Shown here: piece after piece, positions 8,776 to 17,888 of the stretch
How positions within the stretch are numbered: the stretch's first letter is position 1
Layout: each line of letters starts with the position of its first letter
Source of the DNA: Candidatus Kaiserbacteria bacterium
GTDB taxonomy: Bacteria; Patescibacteriota; Minisyncoccia; Phycocordibacterales; Phycocordibacteraceae
Reading direction: 5' to 3'
Assembly (NCBI GenBank): GCA_027451665.1
Contig: DAIDIW010000009.1
Coordinates: 1-41,506 of the forward strand
Length of the DNA stretch: 41,506 nt
The notes under the pieces: model-generated
Databases searched by the model: none
The model's input: the letters and a program-made list of their open reading frames with translations, nothing else
Told to the model about the DNA's origin: nothing
Translations under genes and position numbers: made by a program

Positions 8776-8915
8776 TGTAACCCCATAGTTCGGTGCATCC
8801 TCTTCCGCGTTAATTTGCCCGGGGGAATGCTGTCTTTTTCTCCTGTTGTGGGCGGAAAGGGGCAGTCGGGTCCATAACAGGACTTCCCTCGGGAGGACAC
8901 CGCTATGGGGTTACA
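8776..8915. repeat. ~140-nt imperfect palindrome bounded by a perfect 13-bp inverted repeat (TGTAACCCCATAG / CTATGGGGTTACA)
   Basis: 8776-8788 pairs with 8903-8915; inner GGTG(ca)TCCTC 8792-8802 pairs with GAGGACACC 8893-8901; TTCCGC 8803-8808 with GCGGAA 8852-8857. Confidence 0.7.
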
Positions 8916-8940
8916 GCCCGGCTGTCCCTTTTCTCTTTTT
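8914..8940 (+). terminator. Terminator-like hairpin (ACAGCC-C-GGCTGT) followed by a pyrimidine/T-rich tract
   Basis: acagcccggctgtcccttttctcttttt immediately 3' of the palindrome. Confidence 0.4.
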
Positions 8941-8971
8941 AGGAACCGTCGCGGCATAGAGCTGTAACCCT

Positions 8972-11900
8972 ATGCCTCAACAAAAAACCGCCTCTTCGGC
9001 GGTACAAACATACTTCACTGATCTAGCGGATAAATTCGTAACGGGTCAAGCGCGCGAGCACGCGTACCGTCCGGTATTCGAAGCGCTCATCAAGTCGCTT
9101 GAACCGTCGCTCAAGATTTTAAATGATCCTTCGCGTAGCGAACACGGTAATCCCGATTTCGTATTCCTGCGCGGCAGCATCACGGTTGGCTATACCGAGA
9201 CGAAGGATATAGGTGTTGATTTAGATAAAACAGAGAAGAGCGATCAGCTTGAGCGCTATCTCGGATACTCCAACCTCATACTCACCGACTATCTCGAATT
9301 CCGTTTCTTCCGGAACGGTCAGCGATACGGCGAAGCGATACGTATTGGAGCGCCCATAAACGGAACGCTTTCTGCCAAGCAGGAATCATTTGATGAATTA
9401 GAGGACGCGCTGATTGCTTTCCTCTCAGGCACGCCGGAGAAGATAAAGAGCGGCAGACGGCTTGCTGAAATCATGGGCGGCAAGGGTCGGCGTATTCGAG
9501 ATAACGTCCGGCATTTCCTCAGCGAAGAAGCCGATCGAAACAAGGAACTGCTTCGGGTATACGACACTATCAAACGCTTGCTCGTCCACGACCTCACCAC
9601 CGACGCGTTTGCCGACATGTATGCGCAGACGCTCGTATACGGGCTCTTCGTCGCCCGGTACCACGCGAAGTCCGGTACGTCATTCACACGCCAAGAAGCA
9701 CGCGATCTTATCCCGGCGTCCAATCCTTTCCTTCGGCATTTCTTCGATCATATTGCCGGAGCGGATTTCGACAAGCGGCTCGGCTATATCGTCGACGAAC
9801 TCTGCGAAGTGTTTTCGCTCGCCGATGTGCATGAACTTATGGCAGAATATTATACACAGACGCGTTCTATAACTGGGAAGGCGCGGATCGTAAAAAGTGA
9901 AGCACCTGTTGCTTCAGAGGTTTCTTCCTTTAGAAAAGAGGAAGGTGAACAAAAAATTGAAAGCTCTACAGCAACCCACGACCCCGTCATCCATTTCTAT
10001 GAAGACTTCCTCAGGGAATACGATGCCGAGCAGCGCAAGAAACTCGGCGCGTTTTATACGCCCCTTCCGGTCGTTCGCTTCATCATCCGTGCCGTCGACC
10101 ACCTGCTCGAGAAGGAATTTGACCTCCCCAAGGGCCTGGCTGATACCGCAAAGATAACGGTGGAGCGAGTGCGATCAGGCAAGAAAGGAAAGACCGATAT
10201 CCATCGCGTTCAGATTCTCGACCCCGCTACCGGCACCGGCACCTTCCTCAATGAGACCGTTCGCTCTATCGCCGCACGCTTCGAGAATCAGGCAGGCCGC
10301 TGGAGCGCGTACGTCGACAGTGATCTCTTGCCGCGCCTCCACGGCTTCGAGCTCATGATGGCTCCGTATACCATCGCGCATCTCAAGCTCGGCATGACGC
10401 TTCAGGAAACCGGATACTCCTCCTTTGACCGCCGCCTTGGTATCTACCTCACGAACTCGCTCGAAGAAGCCGAGTCGTACGACGATACGCTCTTCGCCGG
10501 ATTTGGCCTCTCACAGAGCATCGCCGAGGAGGCGCGTGAAGCGGGCATCATCAAACGCGAGACGCCGATCATGGTCATCATAGGAAATCCACCGTACTCG
10601 GTGAGTTCGTCGAATAAGGGTGAGTGGATACAGAACCTTATCAAGCCGTACAAAGAAGGCCTCGGGGAACGCAAGATTAACCTCGACGACGACTACATAA
10701 AATTCATCCGCTACGCCGAGCACTTCATCGAAAAGAACGGCTCGGGCATCGTCGCGATGATCACCAATAACTCCTATATCGACGGCATCACGCACCGGCA
10801 GATGCGCAAGCACCTCCTCGAAACTTTCGACTCCATCTATGTCCTCGACCTCCACGGCAACTCGAAGAAAAAAGAGAAAGCCCCGGACGGCGGCAAGGAC
10901 GAGAATGTGTTCGACATTCAGCAGGGCGTCGCCATCTCTGTCTTCGTGCGAACGAGCCAGAAAAAGAAAGGCCTCGGTACCGTCTATCACTCGGAACTAT
11001 GGGGCAAGCGCGAACAGAAATTTGCGGCGCTCAATGCGGCGATGATTGAGAGTACGCACTGGCAGAAACTTGATTGCCCAGCGCCTAACCATTTTTTCGT
11101 GCCGAAGGATTTCGGAGCCGAGGGAGAATATCGAGAAGGGTTCAGTGTGGCCGAGCTATTCACCCACTATAACTCTGGTATACAAACGAAACGAGATGAC
11201 ACTACCATTCAATTTACTGAACAGTCGATACGGCAAGTCTCCGAGGATTTCCAGAATTTCACGAGCGCCGAGTTAACGGAAAAGTATTCTCTGCCGCCTG
11301 ATGGGCGTGATTGGCAGGTGGCATGGGCGCAAGAAGATATCAAGAAGGGGTTCCATGCAGAGCCGATACAGTATCGTCCCTTTGATACTCGATTCACGGC
11401 CTATACTGGCAGGTCGAAAGGGTTCGTCGCCTATCCCCGTGAACAGACCAACAAGCACGTAGTGGGGCGGGACAACATCTCTCTGCTTACGAGCCGGATG
11501 ATTCCTCCTAACCAGAGCTTCGACCGGGTGCTCGCGACGAGACACATTTCCGACATCCATGCCGCTAGCGACCAGACCTACGTCTTTCCGCTCTATCTAT
11601 ACGCCGATGACGGCTCACGCGTCCCGAACTTGAATAAGGAAATCGTCGCAAAGATTGCCACCGCCATCGGGAAAGAGCCGACTCCGCAAGAGATTTTTGA
11701 CTATATCTACGCCATCCTCCACTCACCTTCATATCGCGAAAAGTACAAGGAGTTTTTGAAGATCGATTTCCCACGTGTGCCATATCCGACAAGCGCGGAT
11801 CAATTTACAGCACTCTCGGAGAAAGGCGCGGAACTGCGTACCCTGCACCTTCTCGAATCACTCAAGGTAAACGATTTCATCACTACGTATCCGGTACCCG

Positions 11901-12142
11901 GCTCGAACCTTGTCGAGGCCGTTTCGTACAAAAATGGAAACGTATATATCAATGCGACTCAATACTTTGGCGATGTGCCAGAAGCGGCGTGGAATGCTCA
12001 TGTCGGCGGCTACCTTCCCGCGCAAAAGTGGCTCAAGGATCGCAAGGGTCGCGTCCTCTCCAACGACGATATTGAACACTATCAGAAAATGGTAGCCGCC
12101 CTCGCGGAGACAGCGCGGGTCATGGGAGAAATTAATAATTGA
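8972..12142 (+). CDS. Type ISP/IIG-like restriction-modification enzyme (N6-adenine DNA methylase with N-terminal PD-(D/E)xK-like region)
   Basis: 1056 aa; LDPATGTGTFLNE (motif I), IIGNPPYSVSS (NPPY motif IV), N-terminal NPDFVFLRGSITVGYTETKD, C-terminal Type ISP-like specificity region. Confidence 0.9.
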   Translation: MPQQKTASSAVQTYFTDLADKFVTGQAREHAYRPVFEALIKSLEPSLKILNDPSRSEHGNPDFVFLRGSITVGYTETKDIGVDLDKTEKSDQLERYLGYSNLILTDYLEFRFFRNGQRYGEAIRIGAPINGTLSAKQESFDELEDALIAFLSGTPEKIKSGRRLAEIMGGKGRRIRDNVRHFLSEEADRNKELLRVYDTIKRLLVHDLTTDAFADMYAQTLVYGLFVARYHAKSGTSFTRQEARDLIPASNPFLRHFFDHIAGADFDKRLGYIVDELCEVFSLADVHELMAEYYTQTRSITGKARIVKSEAPVASEVSSFRKEEGEQKIESSTATHDPVIHFYEDFLREYDAEQRKKLGAFYTPLPVVRFIIRAVDHLLEKEFDLPKGLADTAKITVERVRSGKKGKTDIHRVQILDPATGTGTFLNETVRSIAARFENQAGRWSAYVDSDLLPRLHGFELMMAPYTIAHLKLGMTLQETGYSSFDRRLGIYLTNSLEEAESYDDTLFAGFGLSQSIAEEAREAGIIKRETPIMVIIGNPPYSVSSSNKGEWIQNLIKPYKEGLGERKINLDDDYIKFIRYAEHFIEKNGSGIVAMITNNSYIDGITHRQMRKHLLETFDSIYVLDLHGNSKKKEKAPDGGKDENVFDIQQGVAISVFVRTSQKKKGLGTVYHSELWGKREQKFAALNAAMIESTHWQKLDCPAPNHFFVPKDFGAEGEYREGFSVAELFTHYNSGIQTKRDDTTIQFTEQSIRQVSEDFQNFTSAELTEKYSLPPDGRDWQVAWAQEDIKKGFHAEPIQYRPFDTRFTAYTGRSKGFVAYPREQTNKHVVGRDNISLLTSRMIPPNQSFDRVLATRHISDIHAASDQTYVFPLYLYADDGSRVPNLNKEIVAKIATAIGKEPTPQEIFDYIYAILHSPSYREKYKEFLKIDFPRVPYPTSADQFTALSEKGAELRTLHLLESLKVNDFITTYPVPGSNLVEAVSYKNGNVYINATQYFGDVPEAAWNAHVGGYLPAQKWLKDRKGRVLSNDDIEHYQKMVAALAETARVMGEINN

Positions 12143-12152
12143 GAAATAATCT

Positions 12153-12446
12153 ATGAATTTTCTAACGGTAAAAAAGAGTTCCGGTTCACAATCGCCAGAA
12201 AAGAAGAAAGAAATTCGCGAGACCAAATGCACCTGCCAGGCTTGCGGCAACGTGTGGTTTTACGGCAAGCAAGATCAGCTCAAAAGCGCCGGGGACGCCA
12301 TGAGCAACTGTGGCAAATCGATGATGTGTTGCAGCGGTTGTGCCCCGGCGATTTTTATCCCGAACAAGCAGGTGATCGATCTGAATAAATGTCCAAAGTG
12401 TGGATCAAAAGCGGTACAGAAAGAAATTGTCACTCACTATGTCTAG
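12153..12446 (+). CDS. Zinc-ribbon hypothetical protein
   Basis: 97 aa with CTCQACGNVWFYG, MMCCSGC and CPKCGSKAVQKE. Confidence 0.65.
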   Translation: MNFLTVKKSSGSQSPEKKKEIRETKCTCQACGNVWFYGKQDQLKSAGDAMSNCGKSMMCCSGCAPAIFIPNKQVIDLNKCPKCGSKAVQKEIVTHYV

Positions 12447-12664
12447 CGCTTCTGTATTTCTTATTCGCATCTATCAGAAAACGCTCTCGCCATTGCTGTA
12501 TCGATATGGCGTGCGTTGTCGATTTTACCCATCCTGTTCCGCCTACGCCATTCTCGCATTTTAGGACTACGGATTTATTGGTGGTTTCTCAAAGACATAT
12601 CATCGTTTACTGCGTTGCCGCCCGGACAATTTTGAAAGCTGTATAGATTTCCCCTCAGCCCATT
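12440..12664 (+). pseudogene. yidD: YidD-like membrane protein insertion efficiency factor, interrupted by an in-frame TAG
   Basis: Continuous frame from ATG 12440: MSSASVFLIRIYQKTLSPLLYRYGVRCRFYPSCSAYAILAF*DYGFIGGFSKTYHRLLRCRPDNFESCIDFP. Confidence 0.85.
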
Positions 12665-12713
12665 AATGGATAATTAGGGCTCTGTTCTTTTCTTGATTCG
12701 GATAGTGTCGCGA

Positions 12714-13986
12714 GCGGGCACATCGGTTCAATGTGCCCGGGCCGTGAGTCAGCGACTCACCACAACTCCGTATGAAAACAACCACCGTATTGACCCACGA
12801 AGAATACCAAGCGCGCCTAAAATCCGTTACCACCCCCGAAGAAGCTGCCGCCTTCGCTCAAGAGCTGCTCGCTCCCATGATTGCAGGTCTGTCGCATGCT
12901 CCAGAACCAGAGGCAGTACCGGCGATCGAGGAGAAACCCCATACCAACCAGGGTCGCCGACCAACCGTCCCAGAACTCGCGAGCAGACAGAATCCGGTAG
13001 CGAGTCCGTGGTATGAAGTCACGTCGAACGACAACGAGGCGATGGTTATCTCCTTGTATGCGAAAGGCCTCACCACTCGTGACATCTCCAGCTACATGAA
13101 AATCCATCAGAACATGGATTTGTCGCAGCCGGGCGTGTCGACGATCACCGACAAGGTATTCCCGCTCGTCAAAGAATGGCAGAGCCGACCGCTCTCGTCC
13201 TGCTATCCCGTCATGTATCTCGACGGCCTGCACTTCAAGGTGCGCGATGGCGGCAAGATCGTGTCGAAGGTCGCATACATCGCGCTCGGCATAAACCAGT
13301 ACGGCATGAAGGAAGTCATGGGGATCTGGATCAGCGACAGCGAGTCGGCGAAATTCTGGATGGGCGTCATGAACGACATGAAGAATCGAGGTGTCGATGA
13401 CATATTCATCATGTGCGTCGATGGTCTCAAAGGATTCCCCGAGGCGATCAAGGCGATATACCCGCAAGCTGATGTGCAGGTATGCGTCGTGCACATGATC
13501 CGTCACACGGTCATGTTCATTCCGCACAAGGACCGCGAAGCGTTCTGCAAAGACTTGCAGAAGGTGTATACGGCCCCATCCGAAGAGGCTGGGAGAGAAG
13601 CACTGCATGAAGTCGGTGAGCGATGGAGCCAGTACAAGGCATATCTCAAGAATTGGGAGAACCGCTGGGAAGACATCGCACCGTTCTTCAGCTATCCGGA
13701 TGCAATCCGCCGCGTGATATACACCACCAACGCGATCGAGAATCTCAACCGTCAGTTCAGGAAAGTCACCAAGACGACCACCGTGTTTCCGCATGATGAG
13801 TCGCTGATGAAACTCCTATGGCTCGCTCAGGCCGACATTACCCAGGGCAAGACGCTCGCCGTCCGCAACTGGAACGAGATCATGGCGCAGCTGTCGATCG
13901 TGTTTCCGGATCGCGTGCAGTTCTAACCCTTAACAACAGCAATTAATAATCGCTGGCTCATGGCCGGAGATCTGAACCGTGCCCGC
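12714..13986 (+). mobile_element. IS256-family insertion sequence (approximate ends)
   Basis: Transposase plus imperfect terminal inverted repeats GCGGGCACATCGGTTCA (12714-12730) / TGAACCGTGCCCGC (13973-13986, reverse complement GCGGGCACGGTTCA); no convincing target duplication seen. Confidence 0.55.
12772..13926 (+). CDS. IS256-family (mutator-type) transposase
   Basis: 384 aa; YLDGLHFKVRDGG, CVDGLKGFPEAIKAIYPQADVQVCVVHMIRH, YTTNAIENLNRQFRK. Confidence 0.96.
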   Translation: MKTTTVLTHEEYQARLKSVTTPEEAAAFAQELLAPMIAGLSHAPEPEAVPAIEEKPHTNQGRRPTVPELASRQNPVASPWYEVTSNDNEAMVISLYAKGLTTRDISSYMKIHQNMDLSQPGVSTITDKVFPLVKEWQSRPLSSCYPVMYLDGLHFKVRDGGKIVSKVAYIALGINQYGMKEVMGIWISDSESAKFWMGVMNDMKNRGVDDIFIMCVDGLKGFPEAIKAIYPQADVQVCVVHMIRHTVMFIPHKDREAFCKDLQKVYTAPSEEAGREALHEVGERWSQYKAYLKNWENRWEDIAPFFSYPDAIRRVIYTTNAIENLNRQFRKVTKTTTVFPHDESLMKLLWLAQADITQGKTLAVRNWNEIMAQLSIVFPDRVQF

Positions 13987-14015
13987 AGAAACCGCGCGTT
14001 ATGCGCGGTTTCTGC
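13985..14015. terminator. Perfect 13-bp stem hairpin GCAGAAACCGCGC-gttat-GCGCGGTTTCTGC
   Basis: Inverted repeat at the right edge of the IS. Confidence 0.55.
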
Positions 14016-14142
14016 TGTATAGCAACAAGAAGCGCTACAGGACATCCGGCGACGTTCGCTTCGGATACGAATCGGTGCTAGATTTCAGAGCGCTATGACT
14101 GCATCACGCGCCGCTCGAACAAAATTAAAAACAGGCGGGTTC

Positions 14143-14817
14143 ATGACGAACCCCATCTATGTGCAGGTGATTTATCCTCTTCTCCTCTGGCTCGCGCGCC
14201 AGAGAGATTCGGTTACCGATCGAACCGAACGCATGAGTATAAACGGCGGAATCATACTCTACAGCGCGATATTCCTCGAGGGTTTTCTCGAAGATGTTCT
14301 TTGCACGTTTATCCCGCACTACTCTGACGGCGCTGGCGGGAAAACAGCAGCGTTAACGGACATCGAACGGGCAAGTTCCCTTGACGGTTACAAGCTCCTT
14401 TTCAAAGGATTCGGTTTGCACATGCGAGATTTTTTAAATGGTAGGGAGCAGGAGGACCTCGACTTCATTTTCCGCTATCGCAATTTGCTCGCACACGGAC
14501 AGCGCGATTCGTATATCCTCCTCCATGAGGCGGATTTTGTCCCGAAAGGAATCGCTGGGAGCGTGTACGCGGATATTGAGAAATTCCTCGTCAAGAGAAA
14601 AGTGCTGACGAAGACGGGCTCCGTTCAACCAAATCATTCTGAACTTTTTTCGGATCCGGTGGCTGATTGGGTATTCGCGAGGTCGAAGGTAATTTCCGTC
14701 AAAATAGCGAGAGCTTTGGAACAGCGGCTCCCAGACTACCAGATGTCTCAGCGGATGAATGTACTCCGACTTACACAACTCATGCAGGTTGTCGATGCTC
14801 GTGCTTCGCAAAGCTGA
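14143..14817 (+). CDS. Putative HEPN-motif protein (Rx4H), unknown function
   Basis: Helical protein with FRYRNLLAHGQRDS (R-N-L-L-A-H), an HEPN-like signature; start chosen at MTNPIYV. Confidence 0.6.
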   Translation: MTNPIYVQVIYPLLLWLARQRDSVTDRTERMSINGGIILYSAIFLEGFLEDVLCTFIPHYSDGAGGKTAALTDIERASSLDGYKLLFKGFGLHMRDFLNGREQEDLDFIFRYRNLLAHGQRDSYILLHEADFVPKGIAGSVYADIEKFLVKRKVLTKTGSVQPNHSELFSDPVADWVFARSKVISVKIARALEQRLPDYQMSQRMNVLRLTQLMQVVDARASQS

Positions 14818-14849
14818 GATTCTAAGTGTGTAATTCCACAGAGCTGCTT

Positions 14850-16724
14850 TCAGCGTTCGAGATACCTGCTTGCTGCTCCACCGAGCATCCCGCCGATTGA
14901 TCCTCCTCCACTCGACCTTCCGGAATGTCCGCCGGAGTCCGAGTCGTATGAACGCTCGGAACTGCCTCCAAAGAGCTGGTCGACCGCGTTGCCCCTTCCC
15001 GCAGTGCCGCTTGACCGAGTGGCATCACTCGGGTCGTTATCGCTTCTGCGGCCCATGCTCTCAAACGAATCGAGGGTCGAGTAGCGACGCTGGCGCGGTT
15101 CCGGATCGGGTTCAGGCTCGACGTGCTCCTCCCGTTCATCTTGCCACCATGGACGGCGCGGTGAATCATCGCAAAGCTTGGGAGCTGAGTAGTTGAAGGG
15201 GAGGAGTCCGCCTGCGGGCACATACGCTGGGCGGCCGCTGTCGATGAACATGCTCCCATTCTTCTTCACCCAATTCAGCCAGCCACGGAACGAGTTTCCT
15301 TCCTGGTGATTCTCGAGAATAGCGGTCACGAGCATGGTGAGCGCGTCGACGAGGTCGTCATGGCGTTCCTTCCCGAAGCCGATCAGTTCGGTGATGAGCT
15401 CTCGGGAGCGGTTGGGGAACTGGATGGTCCCGTCCTTGATGAACTTCGTGATGAGTGCGAGACGCGTGCGCTTGTCGTGCATCGTTTTAATCGACTCAAC
15501 TTGCGTGTATCCGTCCTGGAACATGACTTGATAGAAGGCCTCTTGGAATCCGTTCGTCTCGATGAACATCTTGGTTTTCTCTTTCTCGCCGTGCATATCG
15601 AGTACGCCCTTCATTCTCTCGATCGCTTGCGGGAAATTGAAGTGCTGGTTGATGGGGTCGGGCAGGATGTATATCTTGAGCTGTCCATCCTTCTCGTACA
15701 CTTGCGCCGAGACGATGGCGGTACAGTCGGCCGCCTCGTTCTGAGAAATGGCGAGGTCGACCGCAGACCAGGTATAGAGATAGTCGTCGTCTTTGGGCGG
15801 CAGATCGTTCAGATTGTACTGATGGATCCACGAGAGCGGTACGAGCTTGTCGTCGCTCGATATGAGCGTCAGCAGATATTCACGCGCCCATGTCGCGTCG
15901 TCGCCAACCTTGCGGCGCTTCGCTTCGAGCGACGCCGCGTCCGGATACATGCCGGGCCAGAGGCAGGTACCGTACTCGTCAACGAGGGGATATCGTCGTG
16001 CGACACCGTCCCGCTCTTTCGCCTCTATTTGCGTCATGAGCCGCGCGACAAGCGAGAACTCATGCAGGAAGTTTCCCAGCACAAAAATGCGAGTATGTTT
16101 GCTGCCGAGCGGAATGATCTCCGAAACGAACCAGTTGAATATCCGCTCGCGTGATTCCTGTGTTTTCGTGGACGAGAGATCCTCGATGTCATCGCAGACA
16201 ATAAGATCGGGACGATAGTGCTTGTAGAGGAGGCCGCGCACTGCCGTCTCGGTCGAGACGGCGATGATGCGGGCGTCCAATTTCTTGGATGTCATAGCGT
16301 ATGCGCCCCATTCGTCGCTCTCTTCTTCTATCTCGCCAAAGTCGTTCCGCAAAAGTGGATTGCTCTCAAGATGGCGTTTGATGTTCGCAAGATGCGCTCG
16401 CGCCTGCGGGCGCGTCTGGCTCACAATCACGATGAAGTGCGCCTGTCCGGAGAGCATGGCCCACAAGGGAAATGAGATGGTGCAGATGCTCGTCTTGCCC
16501 GATTCGCGGAATCCGGCGATGATGCACAGCTCGACACTCTTGTCCTCCGTGAGCTTGAATATCTCGCGCTGGAATGGGGCCATCGGCACCGCTAATTCAA
16601 GCGGACGCGGCAGATATATAGCATTGAACAGGGGATGGCTCCACTGAGCCACCTTACGGCGGAGCGTCCGATTGTACCGAATCGCATTCACGAAGAAACC
16701 CAGCTTATCAGTGTTAATTTTCAT
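14850..16724 (-). CDS. terL: Phage terminase large subunit
   Basis: 624 aa; Walker A GFRESGKT, Walker B LIVCDDIEDL, nuclease FIETNGFQ / HDDLVDALTM; Gly/Ser-rich C-terminal tail. Confidence 0.92.
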   Translation of the reverse strand: MKINTDKLGFFVNAIRYNRTLRRKVAQWSHPLFNAIYLPRPLELAVPMAPFQREIFKLTEDKSVELCIIAGFRESGKTSICTISFPLWAMLSGQAHFIVIVSQTRPQARAHLANIKRHLESNPLLRNDFGEIEEESDEWGAYAMTSKKLDARIIAVSTETAVRGLLYKHYRPDLIVCDDIEDLSSTKTQESRERIFNWFVSEIIPLGSKHTRIFVLGNFLHEFSLVARLMTQIEAKERDGVARRYPLVDEYGTCLWPGMYPDAASLEAKRRKVGDDATWAREYLLTLISSDDKLVPLSWIHQYNLNDLPPKDDDYLYTWSAVDLAISQNEAADCTAIVSAQVYEKDGQLKIYILPDPINQHFNFPQAIERMKGVLDMHGEKEKTKMFIETNGFQEAFYQVMFQDGYTQVESIKTMHDKRTRLALITKFIKDGTIQFPNRSRELITELIGFGKERHDDLVDALTMLVTAILENHQEGNSFRGWLNWVKKNGSMFIDSGRPAYVPAGGLLPFNYSAPKLCDDSPRRPWWQDEREEHVEPEPDPEPRQRRYSTLDSFESMGRRSDNDPSDATRSSGTAGRGNAVDQLFGGSSERSYDSDSGGHSGRSSGGGSIGGMLGGAASRYLER

Positions 16725-17133
16725 GGTTGGGTTCGTTAGGATCGATTAATTCCTCATGGGAGAACCCCATGAGCTTCAGAGCTTCGTGGAGCATCTCCGT
16801 TTCTTCATCGCTCAGCGCTTCGCGTACGTGTTTCAACTGTCCCGAGATCTCCAGTTTTGGTTTGTAGTCCTGGTGATGATGCTTGAGCCACGTGATAATC
16901 GCGGTGATATTGCCTTCTTTGATCGATACGATGAGTTGGCTTTCGGCGACGTCTGACACGAGCTGCTTTCCGGCTTCGAGCGCATCGTCGGCAAGCCGCG
17001 CAAATTCCGGATCCTCCCGCCGCCAGAAGTAATAGGTGGAGCGGCCGACTCCCGTCTTCTGGCATGCGCTCTCAATGATAGGCGCTTTCTGCAGTTGCTC
17101 GAGGAGCAAAATCTTGTTCGGTTCCATGGTCAT
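16714..17133 (-). CDS. Terminase small subunit-like / HTH DNA-binding protein
   Basis: 139 aa; helix-turn-helix ESACQKTGVGRSTYYFWRREDPEF, overlaps terL start. Confidence 0.75.
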   Translation of the reverse strand: MTMEPNKILLLEQLQKAPIIESACQKTGVGRSTYYFWRREDPEFARLADDALEAGKQLVSDVAESQLIVSIKEGNITAIITWLKHHHQDYKPKLEISGQLKHVREALSDEETEMLHEALKLMGFSHEELIDPNEPNHEN

Positions 17134-17888
17134 ATACGTATCGCTTTAATGCCTGTCAATCGCTCGAAGTCTTGAATCGTCGCTGCCACATACTCGGGAT
17201 CGATTTCGATGCCTATGCACACGCGCTTAGTCTGGTGGCATGCATGGAGGCAGGTGCCCGATCCGAGGAAGCCGTCGTATACCACATCACCCATGCGCGT
17301 CGCGTTCAGCACAAGGTGGCGGATAAGGGCGACGGGTTTCGTCGTCGGATGCCGCGGGCTTCGACTCGGCCTCGGATATACGATGACACTCTTATCTTTT
17401 GCTTTCACGAATTCATGCGTCCCGAACCATCCGTATGCGATGAGTTCGTGTTGAGGCGCATAGTCGAGACGGCCGATGACGGCACTCGTTTTCACCCAGA
17501 TGAGGAGTTGGCCGAATTTGAGACCGGCCGCGAGCATGCCCTCATGCAAGGCAAAGATCATCTTATCGGCGTTGAAAATATGGAACGTGTTCTTGCGAGC
17601 GAGGTGGGGTGTGACCGCATCCAACCATTCGCGCGTGAAGGTCGCATACTCTGCATCGCTTTGCAGATGGTCGCCCACAATCGGTTTGTTCTTAAGAAGC
17701 GTCTTGAATCCCTGCTTGCTTTCTGTGACTGCGACGCCAAATGGCGGATCAACAATCACCGCTTTGATCGTGCGGTCGCCGACTACACGCGTGACGAACT
17801 CTTTGTCGCGGCTGTCGCCACACGCGAGCACATGCTCCCCGAGACGGAAACAGTCGCCCGGCCTAATTGAGTTTGGTAACCTTTTCAT
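17130..17888 (-). CDS. DNA methyltransferase (N4/N6-type, PF01555-like)
   Basis: VIVDPPFGVAV catalytic DPPF motif; DVVYDGFLGSGTCLHACHQTKRVCIGIEID SAM motif. Confidence 0.93.
   Translation of the reverse strand: MKRLPNSIRPGDCFRLGEHVLACGDSRDKEFVTRVVGDRTIKAVIVDPPFGVAVTESKQGFKTLLKNKPIVGDHLQSDAEYATFTREWLDAVTPHLARKNTFHIFNADKMIFALHEGMLAAGLKFGQLLIWVKTSAVIGRLDYAPQHELIAYGWFGTHEFVKAKDKSVIVYPRPSRSPRHPTTKPVALIRHLVLNATRMGDVVYDGFLGSGTCLHACHQTKRVCIGIEIDPEYVAATIQDFERLTGIKAIRI

Noticed and set aside
12817-13794. 325-aa minus-strand ORF opposite the transposase
   Set aside because: Antisense to a clear IS256 transposase; composition is a shadow of its codon bias.
15306-16154. 282-aa plus-strand ORF opposite terL
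   Set aside because: Antisense shadow of terminase; no domain-like features.
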